From contig NC_033638.1 in the NCBI RefSeq assembly GCF_001540865.1, forward strand, positions 3,801,029 through 3,865,028: a stretch of 64,000 nt of DNA, written 5' to 3'. Below are positions 57,226 to 64,000 of the stretch, in pieces (position 1 is the stretch's first letter; each line of letters starts with the position of its first letter). Under the pieces are notes generated by a model that was given only the letters and a program-made list of their open reading frames with translations, was not told the origin of the DNA and did no database searches. The translations under genes were made by a program, and so were the position numbers. Source of the stretch: Ananas comosus (Eukaryota; Streptophyta; Magnoliopsida; Poales; Bromeliaceae).

Positions 57226-59620
57226 TCAAGGCTGAATGCCGAGCTCATTCACTAGTCTCCAATCCAAGAACTCGATGTCTCCTTCGGTCATTCCATCAAA
57301 TTCGGGTTCTGGTCTCGGCCTGACTTGATGTTGCCAGTGCGGCCGATATCCAGGGAACCTTTGCTTGGAGCCGAATGGTCTATCCTGATAGCCCGATCGG
57401 CCTTGACGCTCGCTACGTCTATTGTTGTAATAATCATGCAGAATTTTCTGCATCAACATGTCTTGCTTGCGTTGAACCGAGTCGACTTCCGGTTCAGTCT
57501 CGTTGGAGGCTTCGTCTGAGCCGTCCCCTTCTTGATCATCTCCTTCTGGGATATGCTCCCACTCCTCAGGGAATGCCATCAATTCATTCCACTCGTTGCT
57601 TCTCTTCTTATCGTTGATTATGGCTTCCCAATCTTTTTTTGTCATTTCGGCTTTATACCTTATGCAAAATCGAAGATTTCTTTTCGCATGGGCGATGTCG
57701 TCCACGGTTGTTCTGGCCGCAATCGCCTTTCCTCTAGCGTCCATCACTTTGTCCTGTAAAGAAAGCATATTTTTATCAACTTCTTTACTTTTAACTTGTT
57801 GATCGGCTAAAATGAGTCGACCCTCTTCTATTTCTTCTTGAATACGCCTGTTGGCGGTAGCCTTTCCTTTTCCGCTCATATTCACCACGTTAACCTGTGG
57901 TGGAAAAGGGTTCTTATCAATTTTCATATTTTTACTTTCTTGGTCAGCAAAAATAAGCCGACCTTCATTAATTTCTTTTTGTATCTGCCTCTTGAAGGCA
58001 GTGCATTCGCTAGTTTTATGGCTCCACGAGTGGTGCCACTTGCAATATCTTCTACGTTTTAATTCTTCCACAAGGGGCATAGTTTGGCCCTCCTGTAGTT
58101 TAATTCGTCCATCCCTTAGCAACCGATCAAAAATCAAATCGGACGAATAGTTAAATGCAGACACATGTGCCTTAGCCTCGCTTGATCTGGCGGGCTTTAA
58201 CAAAGCACATTTGTACGTTTGACTGTTTCTCACTATCTCGGCAGCACAGATTTCGGCTTCATCAGCCGAATCTTCTGCCTCTTCCGATGAATTCGGTTCT
58301 TCATAACCCGAAGACTCTTCAAAGAAGGAAATATTTTTCTTCTTCCCTTTGTTCCAGTCTTTATTTCGGCTCCATCTAGGCCGATCCTCATTATTCCCTT
58401 TTCGAAACTGCTCGTATTGAGCAACTTGAGCTCCCAAATAAAAAAGATTTGAAAAGAATTTATCCTCAAAATGATCTTTAATTTTAAAATGCATGCCGTT
58501 GAATGCCATTTTGGCAAATTTTGATTCTGGCATTCTTACGAAACAACGGCTTCGAGCTGTTTTGAATCGGTTCAAATATTCATCAACCGATTCTCCTGTT
58601 CTCTGTCTGAATTGAGCCAAATCCGCAACTGATAGTTTTGGCTCTGTTCTATAAAACTGTTTATGGAATTTACCCTCTAATTTGTCCCAGTCTCGGACGG
58701 AATTAGCAGGTAAACTCGTGTACCAAGTGAAAGCCGTCTTGGTTAATGAGGTATTAAATAACCTCAACTTTAAAAATGGATCTACCGCGGCCTCACGGCA
58801 CTGAGCTGTAAACCGCGCGACGTGCTCGATCGTATTTTCGGTCTCGTCGCCGGAAAACTTGTCAAACTTCGGCATCTTCCAATTTGCCGGATATGGGTTT
58901 CTGCATCTATATTTGCAGGATATGGTGATCTGAATACGGGCCGCATTGCCGGCCTTGTGCCTACTCCGAAGGTGTTCCGGATGGCGTCCTCTATTTGCGC
59001 ATAAATCTCATTATTAATCCCCTGTAAAGGGACTTGCGCTGGTGTCGGTTTGGTGGTTGTGGCAAACCGAGATTTTGTACCAAGAGATTAACCCCTTGTG
59101 CATTTGGAGCCTGCCCCCTAGCCCCAACATTTTGAGGCTGGTATGCTGCTACTGGTGGAGGTGGTGGTAACCCCCAGGCTATCTCTAGCTGTAGACCAGT
59201 ATTACCGACAGCCGATCTATAGGCTGCCTAATATGGTGCCCCCTGGTATTGGGGCTGTACATTTACCGGTGTTACAGGGTTTTGTAATACCGGTGCCATC
59301 GCAGGTGCCTGTAAGCCTGCTAGCGGTTGCTGATTACGAGTTAATAATTGCCCTATTCGGGCAATATTATCGTTAGAGGCCGTGATTGCAGCCAATATGG
59401 CATCAAGCTGTGAAGTACGCGCATGACTATTTTGGTCCAAAACTTGCAGGAGCCGAGTCATTTGTCTAAGTGCCTGAGCCAGACTAGGCTGCTGTTGACC
59501 AGATTGACCACTGGTCTCACTTTCGGCAGGTAAGACTGCTTGGCGCTCTATGGCATTCTCCGAATTACTAGGCTGTTCGCTCCCAGAATTTCTAGGAACG
59601 GCCCTATTACGGAGATTCAT
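57226..59620 (-). pseudogene. Element T gag
   Basis: The ATG at 59620 ('MNLRNRAVPRNSG') starts the N-terminal Gln-rich part, open to 59228; a frame-broken Pro-rich stretch follows. From 58875, 549 open codons hold the capsid domain: 'MPKFDKFSGDETENTIEHVA', 'AFTWYTSLPANSVRDWDKLE', 'QFRQRTGESVDEYLNRFKTA', and a zinc-finger-like 'CKWHHSWSHKTSEC'. An internal duplication is visible: two segments of the type 'IQ(K)EI(N/E)EGRLI(F/L)ADQ' about 57 residues apart. It ends 'DWRLVNELGIQP' at 57226. Confidence 0.88.
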
Positions 59621-59671
59621 GGCGTTATCAACAGCCGTAATTTGTATAAAATGTAAATTACCTAAAAATTT

Positions 59672-59691
59672 GAGTCCCACCGGGCGTGCCA
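59672..59691 (-). promoter_or_regulatory. Primer-binding site of element T
   Basis: Minus strand 'TGGCACGCCCGGTGGGACTC' begins eight bases after the 5' LTR end. It starts with TGG (complement of tRNA CCA). Similar sequences in Tat-type elements are usually ascribed to tRNA-Arg; the tRNA identity was not checked here. Confidence 0.75.
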
Positions 59692-59699
59692 AAAATTAT

Positions 59700-59948
59700 T
59701 GGGTGCCAATCGTCCCGACCCTTGACCTAGTCAAAGATCTTCCTCGGGAAGCGCATCGGGGTTGAAACGGTTCCGAAAGATGACCCTCGAAGTTTGCGCC
59801 CTTTTACTGAATAAGCGATTCGGCTGATGAGGGATCCAATCAGCCAAGTCCGAAAACTCTATTCTCTCTTTGGTTTGGCCAGATGAGCCGAATGTACGGG
59901 GGAAGCCGGAAACTCGACCAAAGAGATGAGCCGAACGGCTAATACAAC
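59700..59948 (-). repeat. 5' LTR of element T, truncated by G3
   Basis: 249 bp matching 47928-48190. Ends (minus sense) 'GATTGGCACCCA' at 59700. The right border is the first base of G3; ACAAC (59944-59948) should be repeated after the G3 3' LTR. Confidence 0.85.
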
Positions 59949-60143
59949 TGTAACACCCTGAATCGTTGCAAATAGTGAGGTTCGAGTGTTTGATTTGTGT
60001 TTCGAACTTTTCCACACTTCGTGGAGGGTCGTGGATAGTGTTCCGACTTATGGTTCGAGCCCCGAGAATTGAGGTTTGAAACTTTGCACCAAAACCCGAA
60101 AAGTTAGATTTTTGGTCAGCTCTCGGATAGCCTTCAGCAGGCT

Positions 60144-60305
60144 GTGTACCGGTACAGGGTTAATGGCTATACCGGTACAGGGTTGATGGTTGTACCGGTA
60201 CGCGGGGCCGTGTACCGGTACACAAGCAGTCTCTCAGCAAACCCGAGGCTCGGGCTTGACATTTTCGTAGGATGTGTACCGATACGTGACCCCGTGTATC
60301 GCTAC
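60144..60305. repeat. CCGG palindrome array of G3 LTR (TACCGGTA type)
   Basis: Six sites: 'GTACCGGTACAGGG', 'ATACCGGTACAGGG', 'GTACCGGTACGCGG', 'GTACCGGTACAC', 'GTACCGATACG' and 'GTATCGCTACG', with 'AACCCGAGGCTCGGGCTTGA' (itself an inverted repeat) between. 195-357 bp from the LTR start. Confidence 0.9.
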
Positions 60306-61538
60306 GTAGTGCAGTCCGCAGACTGCTTGAACTGCAGGGGTGTTTTTGCTATTGTAGCAACACTATATGTGTACCCACGCCCCTTAGGGCTCTCTTTGAG
60401 CCTTGCACCAGCAAAGAATAGGTAGGGGAGCCTCTCTCTTCCCCTCTTTGGATTTGATCTCCTTTTAGCTTGGATTTTGGTGGATTGATCTCTCCCTTTT
60501 TCCCTCTTTGTGCATCTCCACCATGGTTGAAGCTTGGAGCTTGGACTTGAGGCTTGTTTGAGGGAAGAATCTTGGACCTAGAGGACTTTGAGCTTGGTTT
60601 GAAGCTTCTTAGAGGTTTGTAGCTTATCCTCTTCCTCTAGATTTTGGTTTTGATGCTTTTTGGTAGATAAAACCCTAGGTTTTGAGATTTAGGGTTAGAA
60701 ATGGAGATTTTTGAGTTGAGGCTTTTTGATCTTGATTGATCTTATTAGAGCCTTCCTTTAGGTTGGTTTTGAAGGATTCTTGCTCCCTTTTAGAGATCAA
60801 GAGAGATTTTCACCATTTTTGGTGAGTTTTTAGCCCTTTCCTTGAGCTGCTTAATATTTAAACTCATGAATTGTCGTTTCGATATTGTAACTCCCCTAGC
60901 CTATCTCTTAGGGTTCTAGGAGTGATTATCGAAGCTTCGTTAACGTTTCGGACGCCCGCGCGGAGCTTTTGGTGGGTTTGGCTTCATTGAAATAGGGAGA
61001 AATGCCTCCTACGTGGTTAAATGTTTTCGTATACTATAAATGCATACATACCCATGTTGAATAGAATTTATATGAATTTTAGAATGCTTAAAACTCCTAT
61101 ATTATGCATCATGAAAAATTGACTCTATGTTGTAGAGAGAAGCATATGTATTGTTAGTATGCATGAGTTTAATGTTCTAACGAATGATGTAAGATCATGT
61201 TTCTTGTGTGGAAAATGATTAGAATGACAAGCTTTTAGACTTATTATTCATATTGGGACATAGTAAGCAAAAGTGTCATAAAGGGGCACTTGAACTAGAA
61301 AATTGTTGAACTGCAACTTAGAGACATGATGATAGGCCACTGGAAATCTACTAAATTCCATATTTTAGACATGATGACATAGAAATAGGCCATTGAGACA
61401 GTTACTATATTCCGTGTTTTAGACACGATGACTTAGAGGCAGGCCTTTCGGACATGTGCTGTATTCCGGATTTTAGATCTGATGAAATAGTGATGAACCA
61501 CTGCGACCTGAGACGGACTTATTCGCTTGCATGCCATT

Positions 61539-61579
61539 GTGCTCATTCGCACATACTTGTGAGGGTCGCTCCCTACAAG
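61539..61579 (+). other. Two consecutive hairpins conserved among gypsy LTRs
   Basis: 'GTGCTCATTCGCAC' (4-bp stem) followed by a hairpin with stem CTTGT / ACAAG and inner stem AGGG / CCCT around the loop TCGCT. It lies downstream of the putative TATA box, hence in the transcript. Confidence 0.55.
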
Positions 61580-61856
61580 TCGGCACTCCGTAGATAGCCA
61601 TCGCGATATATGCTTGCCCGTGCGGGATTGGGCGCCAAAATGGGATGCCGTGGGGGAGGTTCATTCCTAGAGTTGGGATGTTGACTACCACGGGGCCACT
61701 GTTGGCACGGCGCAGGCCGGACTACCTACGAGTAGCTTCCACAGGATTGGGTTACTGGTGACAGATTGTACCTTTTGGACATTGACTAGAATAGTGGATA
61801 ATGACACATTACCATTCTAGCTTGTGATTATTGTGATGGGCTTATACTTGTGCAAT

Positions 61857-62190
61857 CATGCTAAGTAGAGATCATGTGGTAGTTTATTACTTATGCAAAT
61901 TCATGCTAAGTAGAGATCATGTGGTGGCTTATAACTTATGGAAATTCATGCTAAGTAGAGATCATGTGGTAGCTTATTACTTATGCAAATTCATGCTAAG
62001 TAGAGATCATGTGATAGCTTATTACTTATGCGAATTCATGCTAAGTAGAGATCATGTGGTAGCTTATTACTTATGCGAATTCATGCTAAGTAGAGATCAT
62101 GTGGTAGCTTAATACTTGTGCAATTATGCTAAGTAGAGATCATGTGGTAGCTTATTACTTATGCAAATTCATGCTAAGTAGATTATTACT
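61857..62190 (+). repeat. 45-bp minisatellite, about seven copies
   Basis: Unit 'ATGCTAAGTAGAGATCATGT' + 'GGTAGCTTATTACTTATGCA' + 'AATTC', repeated about seven times with few changes. G1 LTRs carry a single counterpart (reverse complement near 23020-23065), so this is an expansion within the G3 lineage. The unit is divisible by three, which creates a spurious open frame of repeated 'MLSRDHVVAYYLCEF'. Confidence 0.92.
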
Positions 62191-62786
62191 GATGAAAGTA
62201 GTGACATCATGCTATAGTGAGCTTCCATTTCAGTGATTTATTTGTTCATATTATTCTTACCTGCCTTACTTACCTCACTTGCTTAGTTTTGGGCCTAGTG
62301 GTACATTTCACTGAAGTCAGTAATTGCCCACTGGGAACTATTATTTACTAGTTCTCACGCCCTCTGATTGATACTTTTTTCCAGAGCCTTCAGCACCGGC
62401 GGAGGCACGGGATCGCGGCGAGGGAGTCGCGTAGCTAGTTAGTGCGGAGCCTGCCTTTGCTCCTAGGTGGTCTACTCTCTTTTTGTGTTTTTGGTGAGAG
62501 AGAGTTTTGTTACCATGTATAGAGTCCGCCATTGTACCACTTATAGCATTTGTACTCGGAATTCTGTCGTTCTACTTTATGATTTATTTTTGTGGATTTT
62601 AACTCTTGTTGTACTCTCTTATTGTAGATTCTAGTAGTACTTTGCTCTGATATCGCTAGATCTCTTTGTATTATTTAATTTTATTTATTGTTGTATCGTA
62701 GACGCCTTATATGTTTTAGATATATGGCGGGTCTGGACATGTGCTGGGCGGGCTTCTGCTGGGCCCCGGGGCGTGACAGATTATTT

Positions 62787-62799
62787 TGGTATCAGAGCC
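62787..62799 (+). promoter_or_regulatory. Primer-binding site of G3 (tRNA-iMet)
   Basis: 'TGGTATCAGAGCC', eight bases after the LTR end, same as G1. Confidence 0.93.
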
Positions 62800-63123
62800 T
62801 AGGATTGAGTCTTAGTGGACCTAGCAAACCTTAGGCCGGTTGGACTATAGGAAATAGGCTCGTGAGAGACGAGGTCTAATTAACTTGTAAACGAAAGCAT
62901 CTTGATTGGGTATCTTTGATAACTCTAGAAAGTGGAGTTAAATCGAAGTGTATAGCTTCTAACTTCACGGAGGGTTACGTTGGCGGCCGACAACGTAACA
63001 TCGGGAGTTAGTAGTGAAGAACACTTTCTTGCTTTCGCATGATTTGTGTATTATCTTCTTAAGTGGGGCTGCGTTAGCATGGGTTGTCTTAACCCGTGCT
63101 TGTTATGTTTGCTACAGCTTGTG

Positions 63124-64000
63124 ATGTCGGCGATACCCACGGTGGCAGCCAAGGCGACCGAGCTGGGAAAGCCTGCATCCCCTCGATACGGTGAGATTCG
63201 GGAGTTGAGGGAACAATTGGCCACTTTAGTTGGCGTGGTAGAGTGACAGACGAGTGTAGTGCTACTTCAGGCCGAAACCTTGCGCCAACAAGACGAGGGA
63301 ATCAAGCGATTGGAGGGCCTATTGGTCCAGCAGACGACTGACTTTAGGAGGCCCCAGGAGGGATTGGATCTGGCCTCGCCCGCAGGGAGAGTTATGAAGG
63401 TTACCGGAGTGGCAAAGGAAACGTCTAAGAGCGATACGGTGCATGTCGGCGAATTATCGAGGAGGGTAAAGAAGAACCGGTTTCGAGGACGCAGATCTTT
63501 CGCCGGGACAAGGCCGCCAAGACATTCCAGGAGCCGGAGCCAGACGCGAGGACGTGGCTCGTCTGTACAGCACAGAGGACCAGATCGTTGCTAGGCCCCG
63601 AGCTGCGTGATCTGCAGTGGCCGTCGTTACCCACGGCAGTGCCCGCAGAATCGGGGCAGGTGCTACTCGTGTGGCAAGGCGGGCCATTTTTAGCTGGGAT
63701 GCCCGATGAATGGCTGGATTGTTGGGGCATCGGTGCCCACCTCGACCCGAGAGACACCCAGTGGATGTGTGCCCGCGATTTTGCTGGAACAGGATGTAAC
63801 GATTGAGAGGGCTACTGCAGGTAGCATGTTTTGTAGTGCTTTCTGAACTTCTTCATAATTGAGATTATTGCATCATTTGCATTCATTCTTGATCGGCTAT
63901 TTGCCGAGTTGCATGGCATCCCGTTAGTTCGCTGTTTGCGACGATGATTAGCTCCCCTCGAGCTAGGCGGTTGATTTGTGGGTTGTGGGTAGCATGTTTT
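63124..64000 (+). pseudogene. G3 gag (deleted) and start of protease
   Basis: The ATG at 63124 opens 'MSAIPTVAAKATELGK' and 'YGEIRELREQLATLVGVVE', TGA at 63244, then a Gln-rich coil ('LRQQDEGIKRLEGLLVQQTT'). The capsid domain expected next is missing; the frame passes into a basic linker ('RSRSQTRGRGSS') and the nucleocapsid ('CVICSGRRYPRQC', 'CYSCGKAGHF', TAG, 'LGCP'). Around 63874-63950 '[14 protein letters not shown]' matches the protease flap side of G1 but in another frame and without a clear DTG. The window ends inside this region. Confidence 0.78.

Larger units (their letters stand above)
47928..59948 (-). mobile_element. T: Tat-lineage gypsy element with antisense plant-mobile-domain gene
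   Basis: In minus sense: 5' LTR fragment (59948-59700), PBS, gag, protease, RT, RNase H, a second RNase H, integrase, then a long 3' region with an antisense gene, and the 3' LTR. The second RNase H and the extra region between pol and the 3' LTR are hallmarks of the Tat (Ogre/Retand) lineage. There is no chromodomain. Coding blocks are long but split by several stops/frameshifts. G3 is inserted in its 5' LTR, so the rest of that LTR should lie right of the window. Confidence 0.9.
59949..62778 (+). mobile_element. 5' LTR of gypsy element G3 (2830 bp)
   Basis: Begins 'TGTAACACCCTGAATCG' and ends 'CCCCGGGGCGTGACA'. It is a + strand relative of the G1/LTR-D family: hairpin block at 61539-61579, 'CACTGAAGTCAGTAATTGCC' at about 62310 (G1 has the reverse complement near 22910), and a PBS with the same spacing. 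CCGG array at 60144-60305; likely TATA 'CACTATATGTG' at about 60361. The element continues beyond the window. Confidence 0.92.

Noticed and set aside
61858..62112. Periodic 15-residue repeat peptide, or a CRISPR-like array
   Set aside because: A 45-bp minisatellite without unique spacers, inside a plant LTR; no start context or conservation.
1..64000. tRNA, rRNA or intact host protein-coding genes
   Set aside because: None recognised; the tRNA-like words are primer-binding sites, and the Sm and sigma-factor pieces are fragments.

Overview
This is plant nuclear DNA made almost entirely of retrotransposons. I found no intact host gene. The lineage is an angiosperm, and a monocot seems plausible, but nothing here lets me name the species. 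The evidence is chromodomain-bearing Ty3/gypsy (Tekay/Del-type) elements primed by initiator tRNA-Met, a Tat-lineage gypsy element with two RNase H domains and an antisense plant-mobile-domain gene, copia fragments, an L1-type LINE remnant and two Helitron-type termini.

Layout. 1-1.46 kb: decayed LINE (-). 2.0-13.8 kb: nested LTRs, all on the - strand. LTR-A (from 3096) is interrupted by solo LTR-B (3614-6102, target duplication ATACT) and solo LTR-C (7310-11454, duplication ATATA), and abuts a partial LTR-D ending at 13828. 13.8-15.5 kb: 5' half of a copia polyprotein (-), split by a truncated gypsy element (15541-18388, duplication GTAGC). 18.4-22.4 kb: a long + strand LTR with a TATA box and a GC-rich leader. 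22.46-32.74 kb: gypsy element G1 (-), with 3' LTR, gag-pol, PBS and truncated 5' LTR; a SIRE-like copia solo LTR (25745-26952, duplication GAAAG) splits its integrase. 32.74-35.22 kb: AT-rich Helitron-like segment carrying pieces of an SmD1-like gene and a plastid sigma-factor gene. 35.86-45.42 kb: complete but mutated gypsy element G2 (+, duplication TTTGG). 46.0-47.5 kb: small Helitron-like element (-). 47.93-59.95 kb: Tat-lineage element T (-), its 5' LTR interrupted by gypsy element G3 (+), which starts at 59949 and runs off the right edge.

How the parts relate. Each element uses gag for particles, protease/RT/RNase H for cDNA, and integrase (with a chromodomain in G1 and G2) for insertion. 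All polyproteins here carry frameshifts or stops, so none looks autonomous. The nesting gives an order: A before B and C; copia before the 15541-18388 element; G1 before the copia LTR; T before G3.

The most interesting signals cross family lines. (1) Arrays of CCGG-centred palindromes sit about 150-480 bp inside the 5' end of nearly every LTR, including the copia one. (2) A hairpin with a TCGCT-type loop is kept by paired changes in LTRs of diverged gypsy families. (3) Host-gene fragments lie in a Helitron-like segment. (4) An intron-containing plant-mobile-domain gene runs antisense to the pol of element T. One assembly artefact (a single N flanked by two 183-bp copies) lies in G2 gag.
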